From NCBI GenBank assembly GCA_945910395.1, contig CAMDYX010000004.1, positions 26,292 to 90,291 on the forward strand: a stretch of 64,000 bases of DNA, given 5' to 3'. Positions 34,093-42,986 of the stretch are shown here, piece by piece. Positions within the stretch are counted from its first letter, which is position 1; each line of letters begins with the position of its first letter. The stretch comes from an uncultured Agathobacter sp. (GTDB lineage Bacteria; Bacillota; Clostridia; Lachnospirales; Lachnospiraceae). Below the pieces are notes generated by a model. The model was not told the DNA's origin. It was given only the letters and a program-made list of their open reading frames with translations, and did not search any database. The translations under genes and the position numbers were made by a program.

Positions 34093-35031
34093 ATGAAAAA
34101 GAAAATCACAAAAGCATTAGGAATTTTACTGACAGCATCTATGTGCCTTGCAGGCTTTACCGGATGCGGTAATACGGACGATACTGCAGCAACCAACAGT
34201 ACAGCAGATACTGCTACAACAAATGAGAGCGTTGCACAGGAGAGCAATGCTACCGCAGAACCTGCACCGGAAGCAACCACCGACAATACAGATGTAAGCG
34301 GAACTATTTCACTTGCCGGAAGTACTTCCATGGAAAAGCTTTGTGAGGCACTTATGGAAGGCTTTATGGAGGCTTATCCAAATGTGACAGTAACAACAGA
34401 ATACACCGGTTCCGGAGCAGGTCTTGAGTCTCTCGCAGCAGGAAGCGTTGACATCGGAAATGCATCTCGCCATATCAAGGACAGCGAAGCAGAAAGCGGT
34501 GCGGTTGAGAATGTAGTTGCATTAGACGGAATCGCTGTTATTACTGATCTGGAGAACGATGTGACGGATTTAAGCACCGAGGATCTCGCAAAGGTTTACA
34601 CCGGAGAAATTAAAAACTGGTCAGAGCTTGGCGGAAAAGACGAAGCAATTGTTGTAATCGGACGTGAGAGTGGTTCCGGTACAAGAGATGCATTTGAAGA
34701 GCTTGTTGAGGTAAAGGACGCATGTGCCTATGCACAGGAGCTTGATTCAACCGGTGCAGTTTTAGCAAAGGTTGCAGCAACACCGGGCGCAATCGGATAT
34801 GTATCCCTTGATGTTGTAGACGATACAGTAACTGCAGTTGCCCTGAATGGTGTAGAAGCTTCTGAGGAAAACATTCTTGCAGGTACATATGCACTCCAGA
34901 GACCATTTGTTATGGCAACCATGGGAACCATTGACGAGCAGAACGAATTGGTTTCGACCTGGTTCGATTACATTAACTCCGAAGAGGGCAAGGAAATTAC
35001 AAAGTCTGTTGGACTTATTATTCCGGAATAA
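34093..35031 (+). CDS. pstS: Phosphate ABC transporter substrate-binding lipoprotein PstS
   Basis: A 312-residue lipoprotein with lipobox FTGC and a Thr/Ala/Glu-rich linker, then the PstS fold. Phosphate-binding segments are GSTSMEKLCEAL, GSGAGLESLAAG and RESGSGTRDAF. It captures phosphate outside the membrane and hands it to PstC/PstA. It is the first gene of pstS-pstC-pstA-pstB, with 12 bases before pstC. Expression is likely induced by PhoB at the adjacent Pho box. Confidence 0.95.
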   Translation: MKKKITKALGILLTASMCLAGFTGCGNTDDTAATNSTADTATTNESVAQESNATAEPAPEATTDNTDVSGTISLAGSTSMEKLCEALMEGFMEAYPNVTVTTEYTGSGAGLESLAAGSVDIGNASRHIKDSEAESGAVENVVALDGIAVITDLENDVTDLSTEDLAKVYTGEIKNWSELGGKDEAIVVIGRESGSGTRDAFEELVEVKDACAYAQELDSTGAVLAKVAATPGAIGYVSLDVVDDTVTAVALNGVEASEENILAGTYALQRPFVMATMGTIDEQNELVSTWFDYINSEEGKEITKSVGLIIPE

Positions 35032-35043
35032 AAAGAGGTATCT

Positions 35044-35955
35044 ATGAAAAAAGTTAAGGAATCAATAGCAAAGTATATCTTTTTAATCGCTGGAATCGTT
35101 GCAATCATTTCGGTATTGGCAATTACTTTATATATGTTCCTTAAGGGTGCACCCGCTTTATTTCAAGTGGGCGCACCTCAGTTATTATTTGGAACTGTTT
35201 GGAAACCTACCGCCGCGGAACCGCATTACGGTATCTTCTATATTATCCTCTCTTCCGTGGTAGGAACACTCTGCTCGGTTTTGATCGGAGTACCGATTGG
35301 CCTTCTGACAGCGGTTTTTCTTACGGATCTTACAAACTCCAGTCCCCTTGGAAGAACGGTCAGCAAGATTTTATCCTCCGCAGTGGAGCTTTTAGCAGCG
35401 ATTCCATCCGTAATTTACGGCTTGATCGGACTTATGGTTTTAAATCCATTGATGTACAAATTGGAAAAGCATTTTTTTACAGGCTCCGAGACCCATCAGT
35501 TTACCGGTGGAGCGAATATGCTTTCTGCGATCATAGTTCTTGCAATCATGATCCTTCCAACGGTAATCAATATCAGTGCATCCAGCATCCGGGCGGTATC
35601 CCAAAGCCTGCGGTCTGCATCGCTGGCCTTAGGGGCAACAAAACTGCAGACAATTTTTCGGGTGGTTATTCCGGCTGCCAGATCGGGAATTATGACAGGC
35701 GTTGTGCTTGGAATCGGCCGTGCCCTCGGAGAGGCAATGGCAATTAACATGGTTGCAGGTGGAGCGGTAAATCTTCCGTTGCCGTTTAATTCCGTCCGCT
35801 TCCTTACCACGCAGCTTGTCAGCGAGATGAGCTATGCTTCCGGACTTCACAGACAGGTGCTGTTTACCGTTGGATTGGTTCTCTATATCTTTATTCTGAG
35901 CATCAATCTAATCTTAACCAGACTTCGTAAGAAAGGAGAGAAGGCAAATGACTAA
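35044..35955 (+). CDS. pstC: Phosphate ABC transporter permease PstC
   Basis: A 303-residue permease with six membrane helices. It carries typical PstC sequence: YGIFYIILSSVVGTLCSVL, ELLAAIPSVIYGLIGL and the EAA-type LRSASLALGATKLQTIFRV, followed by GRALGEAMAINMVAGG. It forms the phosphate channel with PstA. It overlaps pstA by eight bases, so the two are translationally coupled. Confidence 0.95.
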   Translation: MKKVKESIAKYIFLIAGIVAIISVLAITLYMFLKGAPALFQVGAPQLLFGTVWKPTAAEPHYGIFYIILSSVVGTLCSVLIGVPIGLLTAVFLTDLTNSSPLGRTVSKILSSAVELLAAIPSVIYGLIGLMVLNPLMYKLEKHFFTGSETHQFTGGANMLSAIIVLAIMILPTVINISASSIRAVSQSLRSASLALGATKLQTIFRVVIPAARSGIMTGVVLGIGRALGEAMAINMVAGGAVNLPLPFNSVRFLTTQLVSEMSYASGLHRQVLFTVGLVLYIFILSINLILTRLRKKGEKAND

Positions 35956-36814
35956 GAAAAAATGCAGAGTAAGTGAATTGTTTTTGTATGGTGCAATTTA
36001 TTTATGCGCAGCAGTATCCATAGTCCTTCTGGCATATATCATCATTTATGTACTCCAGAAGGGATTAAAAAGTATAACCCCTACCTTCCTTACTACCGTA
36101 AGCTCTGCGAGAAAAGGAACTGTCGGAATTGCTGGAAATATTGTCAATACCATATTGATCATCTTAGTGACCATGCTGTTTGCAACTCCCATTGGAATCG
36201 GAGCTGCAATCTATTTAAATGAATATGCAAAGCCGGGAAAACTGGTTTCGGCCATTGAATTTGCCACGGAGACACTTTCCGGTATTCCGTCGATTATTTT
36301 CGGTCTATTTGGAATGATGTTCTTTGGAGAGACTCTTGGCTTGGGCTACAGTATTCTGACAGGCTCCCTTACATTGATACTCATGGTTCTTCCCTTGATT
36401 ACAAGAAATACGCAGGAGGCACTAAAAACCGTTCCGGACGGTTACCGCAATGGTGCAATCGGCCTTGGAGCAGGAAAATGGTATATGATCCGGACTATTT
36501 TAATTCCATCTGCCATGCCCGGAATCATTACCGGTGTGATCCTTGCCATCGGCCGCATTGTGGGCGAGTCAGCGGCACTTCTGTTTACAGCAGGTTCGGC
36601 AAAATTACTTCCGAAAAGCTTCCTTGGAATTTTCGACAAGATTTTCCAGTCAGGAGGCACCCTTACCATCCAGCTGTATCTGTCTGCTACCAGCGAGGGG
36701 GATTTTGATTCTGCGTTTGGAATTGCAGTAGTGCTTTTGGTAATTGTATTTGCAATTAATTTGATTACAAAGAAATTGACAAGGAGATTTGATGTTACAA
36801 GAAATAGTAACTGA
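35948..36814 (+). CDS. pstA: Phosphate ABC transporter permease PstA
   Basis: A 288-residue permease with six helices and PstA-specific segments: [52 protein letters not shown] and [17 protein letters not shown]. It partners PstC. Its ribosome site (GAAAGGAG) lies inside the end of pstC. The gene ends just before pstB. Confidence 0.95.
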   Translation: MTKKKCRVSELFLYGAIYLCAAVSIVLLAYIIIYVLQKGLKSITPTFLTTVSSARKGTVGIAGNIVNTILIILVTMLFATPIGIGAAIYLNEYAKPGKLVSAIEFATETLSGIPSIIFGLFGMMFFGETLGLGYSILTGSLTLILMVLPLITRNTQEALKTVPDGYRNGAIGLGAGKWYMIRTILIPSAMPGIITGVILAIGRIVGESAALLFTAGSAKLLPKSFLGIFDKIFQSGGTLTIQLYLSATSEGDFDSAFGIAVVLLVIVFAINLITKKLTRRFDVTRNSN

Positions 36815-36830
36815 GATGGAGAGAAGAATC

Positions 36831-37592
36831 ATGGCAAATAATGTAAAAATCAAGGTCGAAAACCTGGACCTTTACTATGGAGATAATCACGCCTTAAAGA
36901 ACGTGAGCATGGACATCTACGAAAATAAAATAACGGCATTCATCGGTCCCAGCGGCTGCGGAAAATCCACATTTTTAAAGACCTTAAACCGCATGAATGA
37001 CCTGGTGGAAAACGTGACCATAACCGGAAAAGTCAGCCTGGACAGCGAGGATATCTATGCCCAGAAGGTGGATGTTACACAGCTTCGGGAGCATGTGGGT
37101 ATGGTATTCCAGCAGCCGAATCCATTCCCAATGAGCATCTATGACAATATTGCATACGGACCTCGTGTGCATGGAATCCGCGATAAGCACAAGCTGGATC
37201 AGATTGTGGAGGAAAGCCTACGGGGAGCTGCTATATTTGATGAGGTTAAGGATCGTTTGAAAAAGTCCGCACTTGGGTTATCCGGCGGACAGCAGCAGAG
37301 AATCTGCATTGCAAGAGCTCTTGCCGTGCGGCCATCGGTACTTCTGATGGATGAGCCTACCTCTGCACTGGATCCGATTTCTACATCCAAGATTGAAGAT
37401 CTGATGGAAGAATTGAAAAAACAATACACGATTGTGGTTGTAACCCACAATATGCAGCAGGCACTTCGTGTATCGGACTATACTGCATTTTTCTTAGTAG
37501 GAGAGTGCGTGGAATACGGCGATACTAAGACGCTGTTTTCTTATCCGCAGGATAAAAGAACAGAGGACTACATCACAGGTCGATTCGGTTGA
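36831..37592 (+). CDS. pstB: Phosphate ABC transporter ATPase PstB
   Basis: The ATPase of the phosphate importer (253 residues, normal for PstB). It has Walker [10 protein letters not shown], the PstB-type [19 protein letters not shown] segment, signature LSGGQQQR, Walker [13 protein letters not shown] and H-loop VVVTHN. The ATG at 36831 follows GGAGAG; upstream in-frame codons overlap pstA and lack a ribosome site. It is the last gene of the pst transcript; a dispersed repeat separates it from phoU. Confidence 0.95.
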   Translation: MANNVKIKVENLDLYYGDNHALKNVSMDIYENKITAFIGPSGCGKSTFLKTLNRMNDLVENVTITGKVSLDSEDIYAQKVDVTQLREHVGMVFQQPNPFPMSIYDNIAYGPRVHGIRDKHKLDQIVEESLRGAAIFDEVKDRLKKSALGLSGGQQQRICIARALAVRPSVLLMDEPTSALDPISTSKIEDLMEELKKQYTIVVVTHNMQQALRVSDYTAFFLVGECVEYGDTKTLFSYPQDKRTEDYITGRFG

Positions 37593-37610
37593 TGTATTTC
37601 ATAGTCATTT

Positions 37611-37780
37611 ATCTCGAGTTTATGTTCCTGATGAATTTGCATATTTGAATCAGAACCCGCTCTCGCTTGTAAAAAGCGCAGCGGTACTAAATTCGCAATG
37701 AATTGCTCATTAAGTGCCGGCGCTTTTTAAACGTTCTGATTCGAATAGCAAAATTCATTCAGGAACATGGTTTCGAAATG
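37611..37780. repeat. Dispersed palindromic repeat, copy D (full length)
   Basis: The arms read TATGTTCCTGATGAATTTGC (left) and AGCAAAATTCATTCAGGAAC (right). The central hairpin is AAAAAGCGC-AG-CGGTACT (37671-37688) with AGTGCCG-GCGCTTTTT (37713-37728). Compared with copy A, C37679-G37720 replaces T-A, so pairing is kept by a double change. It lies between pstB and phoU. Confidence 0.9.
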
Positions 37781-37821
37781 ATATACTGTATATATAAGGA
37801 CAGAAAGGAAAAATAGGTAGA

Positions 37822-38472
37822 ATGAGATCAAAATTTGACCAGCAGTTACAGAAATTGAACGATGAAATGATTCAAATGGGCACAATGATCGAGGAAAATA
37901 TACAGGAAGCCATCGAGGCTTTGGTAAAGTTTGATGTAGAAAAGGCAAAGGAAATCATAGGCAGAGATTCTGCGGTGGATGAAAAGCAAAAGGAAATCGA
38001 AGGAATCTGTTTTCATCTTCTGATTCAGCAGCAGCCGGTGGCAAGAGATCTTCGGGCGATTACAGCAGCAATGAAGATGGTAACGGATATGGAACGAATC
38101 GGGGATCATGCTGCAGATATCAGTGAAATGACCATTTTTATGGAAAAAAATCCAAAATCAAAAAGCATGGAGACCATCATCAATATGGCTTCGGAAGCCA
38201 TGATCATGCTTATCCAGAGTATCGATGCCTACGTAAAGAAGGACATGGAGATTGCGAATCGTGTGATTACCCAGGATGATGTGGTGGATAATCTGTTTGA
38301 TCAGGTGAAGATGGAGCTTATCGATTTAATCCGGAGCAATCCGGAGGGTGGAGAACAGGAAATCGATATGCTGATGATCGCAAAATATCTGGAGCGTATC
38401 GCAGATCATTCCGTAAATCTGGCAGAATGGGTCAAATATTCGCTGGATGACCATATCGTAAAGCAGGTATAA
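37822..38472 (+). CDS. phoU: Phosphate signalling regulator PhoU
   Basis: A 216-residue all-helical cytosolic protein with two PhoU repeats: LVKFDVEKAKEIIGRDSAVD followed by RAITAAMKMVTDMERIGDHA, and a second AKYLERIADHSVNLAEW. PhoU links the Pst transporter to the PhoR kinase and keeps the Pho response off when phosphate is ample. It is 229 bases after pstB, with a repeat element between, and 109 bases before phoB, so it may have its own promoter. Confidence 0.95.
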   Translation: MRSKFDQQLQKLNDEMIQMGTMIEENIQEAIEALVKFDVEKAKEIIGRDSAVDEKQKEIEGICFHLLIQQQPVARDLRAITAAMKMVTDMERIGDHAADISEMTIFMEKNPKSKSMETIINMASEAMIMLIQSIDAYVKKDMEIANRVITQDDVVDNLFDQVKMELIDLIRSNPEGGEQEIDMLMIAKYLERIADHSVNLAEWVKYSLDDHIVKQV

Positions 38473-38489
38473 CGGCATTACATTTGGAT

Positions 38490-38543
38490 TTTACACAGAA
38501 TTTACAATTGCAGGTAGCAAATTTTACAATCATACTTTATGAT
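38490..38543 (+). promoter_or_regulatory. Pho-box promoter of phoB-phoR
   Basis: TTTACA at 38490, 38501 and 38523 lie exactly in 11-base phase, the slot at 38512 being degenerate. A -10 TATGAT begins 15 bases after the start of the last repeat. The design matches pstS and the alarmone operon and indicates autoregulation of the two-component system. Confidence 0.85.
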
Positions 38544-38581
38544 ATAGAAAAGACAGTACAATTATGTGAGGTGATTCATAT

Positions 38582-39259
38582 ATGGCACTCATTTATATCG
38601 TAGAGGATGATGAGAGTATTCGTGAGATAGAGACAATCGCACTGAAAAACAGTGGTCATATGATTGTCTCTTTTTCCAATGCAACGGATTTTTATAAAAA
38701 GATCAAGGAGATGCTACCGGAGCTGGTGTTACTTGATGTCATGCTTCCGGATGAAAACGGAAATGAAATTGTAAAAAAGCTTCGAAGCAATCCGGAGACT
38801 AAGAGAATTCCAATCATTATGGTGACGGCAAAAACCACGGAGATGGATATGATTAAGGGCCTGGATAACGGTGCGGATGACTACATAAAAAAGCCCTTTT
38901 CCATCATGGAACTGATTACGAGAGTAAAGGCGCTTCTTCGTAGAACCTCCTCGGAAGGAGAATCGATATATGAAATGGGAGATATCGTGATTGACCATGA
39001 GCGCCATGTGGTAAAGGTGAATGGGGAGCCGGTAGAGCTGACTTTTAAGGAATATGAGCTTCTTCGCTGTCTGGTGGCAAATAAAAATGTGGTACTTACC
39101 AGGGAAGTGCTGATGTTAAATGTCTGGGGAACGGATTTTGCCGGGGAGACAAGGACTGTGGATATGCATATTAAGACCCTGCGCCAGAAGCTTGGGGAGG
39201 CAGGAGAGATGATACGCACGGTTCGAAGTGTGGGATATGTGATTGAGGAGCAGGAATGA
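38582..39259 (+). CDS. phoB: Phosphate-response regulator (OmpR family)
   Basis: A 225-residue response regulator. The receiver has acidic residues VEDDE, phospho-acceptor Asp52 in LLDVMLPD, and MVTAKT and KPFS as conserved Thr and Lys sites. The C-terminal winged-helix DNA-binding domain carries LTFKEYELLRCLVANKNVVL and DMHIKTLRQKL. Context (Pho boxes, pst genes, phoU upstream) identifies it as the PhoB/PhoP equivalent. The start codon of the kinase gene overlaps its stop (ATGA). Confidence 0.92.
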   Translation: MALIYIVEDDESIREIETIALKNSGHMIVSFSNATDFYKKIKEMLPELVLLDVMLPDENGNEIVKKLRSNPETKRIPIIMVTAKTTEMDMIKGLDNGADDYIKKPFSIMELITRVKALLRRTSSEGESIYEMGDIVIDHERHVVKVNGEPVELTFKEYELLRCLVANKNVVLTREVLMLNVWGTDFAGETRTVDMHIKTLRQKLGEAGEMIRTVRSVGYVIEEQE

Positions 39260-40566
39260 AACAGAAAATTAACTTGCGGTTGATTCTGATTGCGATTCTT
39301 GCGGTCATTACCACAACCATCGGAATCACCTTCGTATGCTATAACATTTTTCAAAGACAGGTCAAGCAGGACCTTCGGCTTCATGCACAATTACTAAAGG
39401 ATGCTTCCGTTTCGGACCTTGTGGAAAAGAATCGTCTCCAGCCCAGCGTTGATATGAGAATTACCTGGATCGATACGGATGGAACGGTTTTGTTTGACAA
39501 TGACAACGAGGCAGATATGCTGGCAAATCATTCGGACCGCCCGGAAATTGAAGAGGCCCTTATGTACGGTGAGGGTGAATCCGTCCGGGAATCGAATACC
39601 ATGGAAATGCGGACCTTCTACTATGCGGTTTTACTGTCGGACGGAACCATTCTTCGTGTGTCCACTGAGGCCAGAAGTATGTTCAGTGTGTTTTTGACAG
39701 CATTTCCTGTGATTGGTCTGGTCTGTATTCTCATTGTTTTTTTATGCGTTCTGATCAGTCATCTGCTGACGAAACAGCTGATTCTGCCAATTGAAGAGCT
39801 GGCCAGAAACTTAGAAAACGCTTCCACCACAACCACCTATAAGGAGCTGGTTCCCTTTGTGAACACGATCCGAAACCAGCATGAAAACATTCTGGCATCC
39901 GCAAAAGTAAGACAGGACTTTACGGCAAATGTATCCCATGAGCTAAAGACGCCCCTTACTGCCATATCGGGATATGCGGAATTGATTGAAAATCAGATGG
40001 TGGATGAGGAAAAGCAACGGAAGTTCGCCGGGGATATCCGGAAAAATGCAGATCGTCTGGTTAATCTGATCAATGATATTATTCGACTTTCCGAGCTGGA
40101 CCAGAGTGAAACAAGGTCTGATTTTTCCGAGCAGGATCTGTATGAGGTGGCTGCGGAACGGGTGGAGCTGCTAGAGGCAAATGCGAGAGAAAAGAATATA
40201 GAGCTTAGTCTGACCGGACATTCCGTAAGACTGATGTCCAACCGGGGAATGTTAATCGAGCTGATGGATAATCTTGTGCAGAATGCCATTCGCTATAACG
40301 TGGAGAACGGAAAGGTTCTGATTTGGGTTTCCGAAGAGAATGGACAGGTCGTGCTGGGGGTCAAGGATACCGGAATCGGTATTCCAAAGGCAGACCAGGA
40401 ACGGGTATTTGAGCGGTTTTACCGGGTGGATAAGAGCAGATCCAGAGAGACCGGGGGAACAGGGCTTGGGCTTGCAATTGTAAAGCATATCGTAGAGCTT
40501 CATGACGGTAAGATTGAGTTGAACAGCGAAGTAGGAAAAGGAACTGAGATTAAGATATTCCTATAA
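39256..40566 (+). CDS. phoR: Phosphate-sensing histidine kinase PhoR
   Basis: A 436-residue membrane kinase with two helices (residues about 9-30 and 150-175) around a short extracytoplasmic domain, followed by a HAMP-like linker. The HisKA domain carries His228 in VSHELKTPLTAISGYAE. The ATPase domain has N-box NLVQNAIRYN, DTGIGIP, and GTGLGLAIVKHIVELHDG. It phosphorylates the regulator encoded just before it. The phosphate signal is thought to come through PstB/PhoU rather than direct binding. Confidence 0.92.
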   Translation: MKQKINLRLILIAILAVITTTIGITFVCYNIFQRQVKQDLRLHAQLLKDASVSDLVEKNRLQPSVDMRITWIDTDGTVLFDNDNEADMLANHSDRPEIEEALMYGEGESVRESNTMEMRTFYYAVLLSDGTILRVSTEARSMFSVFLTAFPVIGLVCILIVFLCVLISHLLTKQLILPIEELARNLENASTTTTYKELVPFVNTIRNQHENILASAKVRQDFTANVSHELKTPLTAISGYAELIENQMVDEEKQRKFAGDIRKNADRLVNLINDIIRLSELDQSETRSDFSEQDLYEVAAERVELLEANAREKNIELSLTGHSVRLMSNRGMLIELMDNLVQNAIRYNVENGKVLIWVSEENGQVVLGVKDTGIGIPKADQERVFERFYRVDKSRSRETGGTGLGLAIVKHIVELHDGKIELNSEVGKGTEIKIFL

Positions 40567-40604
40567 AATTGTTTCGAAAGCCTCAAAAAAATACAAGGTT
40601 TTTC

Positions 40605-40633
40605 TTGGAATCATTAAGAAGAATGATTATAAT
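40605..40633 (+). promoter_or_regulatory. Promoter of the HIT-family gene
   Basis: TTGGAA, a 17-base spacer and a perfect TATAAT lie 35 bases upstream of the start codon. Confidence 0.75.
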
Positions 40634-40667
40634 GTTTCCTATCAGAAACATAAGGAGGAGACCTAAC

Positions 40668-41084
40668 ATGGACCAGAATTGTGCGTATTGCATGGAGGGA
40701 GAGCTTGTTGCTGCATTCGGCATCAAGATTTGTGAATTAGAGCAGTCAAAGGTATATCTTTTTAAGGAGCAGAGTCATAAGGGACGTGTCATTGTGGCTC
40801 ATAAGAAGCATGTCAGCGAGATGACAGAGCTTATGCCGGAAGAAAGAACTGCATATTTTGAGGAAATTAATCATGTTGCGGAAGCACTTCATAAGGCTTT
40901 TTCACCGGACAAGGTAAACTATGGTGCTTACGGGGATACGGGATGCCATTTACATTTTCATCTTGTACCAAAGTATAAGGACGAGTTTGAGTGGGGTGGA
41001 ACCTTTGAGATGAACCCAAAACAAAAGTTCCTCACAGAAGAAGAATATGAGGAACTGATTGCTGAAATCAAAAAATATTTGTAA
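40668..41084 (+). CDS. HIT-family nucleotide hydrolase/transferase
   Basis: The ATG follows AAGGAGGAG. The 138-residue product has the histidine-triad motif HLHFHLVPK and the preceding VNYGAYGD strand. It starts with a CAYC metal-type motif, common in Firmicute HIT proteins. The family cleaves nucleoside phosphoramidates, dinucleotides or adenylated compounds in the cytoplasm. It has its own promoter, after phoR. Its end overlaps the convergent AraC gene by 17 bases. Confidence 0.9.
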   Translation: MDQNCAYCMEGELVAAFGIKICELEQSKVYLFKEQSHKGRVIVAHKKHVSEMTELMPEERTAYFEEINHVAEALHKAFSPDKVNYGAYGDTGCHLHFHLVPKYKDEFEWGGTFEMNPKQKFLTEEEYEELIAEIKKYL

Positions 41085-41937
41085 TGTCTTTATATTCTTT
41101 TGGAGATACTCCATATTCTTTTTTGAAGGCTTTAAAAAAGCTGGAGTAATCCTTAAAACCACATAGAAGATACGCCTCGGTTATGGCGGTGTTGCTTAAT
41201 ATGGCATCCCGGCACATCGCGAGGCGTTTTTTTATGATGTACTGGTGCACGGATAAACCTAAATTTTCCTTAAACACATGAGAGATGTGAAATTTGCTGA
41301 CATAGAATTCACTGGCGATGGAATCAAGGGTCAGATCCTCGTCAATGTGGTCTTCGATATAGGTAAGAATGCTCTGATAGAGGTTCTGCTCCTCCTTCCG
41401 GGTCTTTGGATGAAGCGATTCGTATACGCTCCGGTTCAGAAAGAAGATCAGGTCACTTACGCAGAGGGAAATCTTGATATCTTTTCCATACCGATCGGAG
41501 TGCAGCTCCTCAATGAGTGCAAAAATCTTGGATTGAATGGCATTAAAGGTCAGCACATCAAAATGATAGATATAATTTTTGCTGGTAATGGTATGCTGCA
41601 TAAGATATCCATACTCCGGGGAGCGGTTCATCAGCTCGTTACAGTAATCCTGACTGATCCAGAACACAAATCTCTGATAGGGGGTGTCCGTACTTTTTAT
41701 GCTGGGGTAGTGACGGACTCCCGGCGGAACAAGAATCATATCACCGTTTGAAACAGGATATTCCTTCTCTGCAATATGAATGCTGACATCACCACCGAGA
41801 AAAAAGTAGAACTCGTAGTAGTCGTGGCTGTGGCTTTTTACAGGCTTTAGTTTGGTATCGTTGTAATAGTAGATCTCGAAATCCTTGGACAGCATATATT
41901 GTCTGGTGGAAAAAGCAGATTGCAGATTTTTTTTCAT
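41068..41937 (-). CDS. AraC-family transcriptional regulator
   Basis: A 289-residue regulator with an N-terminal cupin sensor domain (HSHDYYEFYFFLGGDVSIHI, GDMILVPPGVRH) and a C-terminal double helix-turn-helix (LTLDSIASEFYVSKFHISHV, then CGFKDYSSFFKAFKKEYGVS). Such regulators usually sense a sugar. It lies 12 bases downstream of the yesL-like gene on the same strand, divergent from an arabinan importer operon, which is its most likely target. The ribosome site AGAGGA is well placed. Confidence 0.92.
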   Translation of the reverse strand: MKKNLQSAFSTRQYMLSKDFEIYYYNDTKLKPVKSHSHDYYEFYFFLGGDVSIHIAEKEYPVSNGDMILVPPGVRHYPSIKSTDTPYQRFVFWISQDYCNELMNRSPEYGYLMQHTITSKNYIYHFDVLTFNAIQSKIFALIEELHSDRYGKDIKISLCVSDLIFFLNRSVYESLHPKTRKEEQNLYQSILTYIEDHIDEDLTLDSIASEFYVSKFHISHVFKENLGLSVHQYIIKKRLAMCRDAILSNTAITEAYLLCGFKDYSSFFKAFKKEYGVSPKEYKDITNIF

Positions 41938-41949
41938 ATAGTTTTCCTC

Positions 41950-42612
41950 TTACATAAGCTTGTTTGGATCGATTCCGGACGCTTCAATATCTTCCGAAAG
42001 CTCATCCGGTAAGTACTTGCGGAAGACCATGACATAAATGCCGCTTGTAAGAAACGCATAAAAGCCGGCTCCGCACACAAGATAAACACCCACAACAAAG
42101 GTGGAAAGTACTGCAAATAATACAAAAGAGACATTTAAAAGCAAAAGAAGCATAGTGTATCCAAAATTGGAAAGGGACATGAGAAAAGCATTTTTTACAT
42201 TGTCTATAATCCGGTTTTCAAATTTCGCCTGCACCGGGAAAAGATATAGCAGCGTAAAAAGAAAAAGCAATCCAAGAATGCTGCTGATAAAAAGGAAAAT
42301 ATTTCCCATTATGCCCCCCAGGAAAAGTCCGATTTTTGCGTCTAAAAACAAAAGAAAAGCGATAAGCAGCACAGCAAGCCATAGAATGGTAGCTTGAAAA
42401 AAATTTGCTTTAAAGGAAGAAAAAAAGTTGCTGGTAGCATATCCCTCATCCCGCCGCATGCGCTTCATCATACAGTAATAGAGAGCGGTGGTTGATGCCC
42501 CGATTGTAACAATCGGAAGACTGCAGAGCAGCCAGAGAAAGTGGAGTGTAACGATATCTGCAACAAGATAAAAAAAGCGTCCCAGCCAGCTGTTTGGAGA
42601 AAAAACGTTCAT
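41950..42612 (-). CDS. YesL-like (DUF624) membrane protein
   Basis: A 220-residue protein with about five membrane helices. It begins with the DUF624 pattern (a tryptophan-aromatic N-terminus, LLCSLPIVTIGASTTALYY and MMKRMRRDEGYATSNFFSSF). In Bacillus subtilis yesL lies in the rhamnogalacturonan cluster, and DUF624 genes often neighbour family-1 sugar importers. The biochemical role is unknown; it may assist the neighbouring ABC system. It is the first gene of a two-gene unit with the AraC regulator. Confidence 0.87.
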   Translation of the reverse strand: MNVFSPNSWLGRFFYLVADIVTLHFLWLLCSLPIVTIGASTTALYYCMMKRMRRDEGYATSNFFSSFKANFFQATILWLAVLLIAFLLFLDAKIGLFLGGIMGNIFLFISSILGLLFLFTLLYLFPVQAKFENRIIDNVKNAFLMSLSNFGYTMLLLLLNVSFVLFAVLSTFVVGVYLVCGAGFYAFLTSGIYVMVFRKYLPDELSEDIEASGIDPNKLM

Positions 42613-42758
42613 GATAAATCCTTTCGTTTCATGCCTTGTACTTCTGTTTTATATTAATCAATATTATTATAATCGCAAAAGGGAATCTTGTCGAGCTATC
42701 AAACACCCTGAGGGCAGAAGGAAACAGAGAGGAAATTTTCGAACAATTTGTTACAATA

Positions 42759-42919
42759 TGGTACTAAGGTTACACAAAAAGTATTTTAGAAAAAGCTAAA
42801 ATACAAATATCAAAATGGTAAAAAGCGGTGAAAATCAACGAAAATTGGGTAGTATTAAAAATAATTTTAGAAAAATGTAAAAAACTATTGAAAAAGCTAA
42901 AATGATGTGATAGTATAAT
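42759..42919 (+). promoter_or_regulatory. Control region of the arabinan importer operon
   Basis: The 374-base gap between divergent genes is AT-rich. It holds TGGTACTAAGGTTACA (42759-42774), a perfect inverted repeat GTATTTTAG-N6-CTAAAATAC (42781-42804), a looser copy near 42864-42902 and an extended -10 TAG-TATAAT (42914-42919). The first two motifs recur before the giant pectinase. I infer co-regulation, perhaps by the adjacent AraC protein. Confidence 0.55.
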
Positions 42920-42986
42920 CTTACAAAATAGCAAGTGATGCAGAAAAAAAACTATGCATCATGCATAAAAGAAAAGGAGAAGGAAA

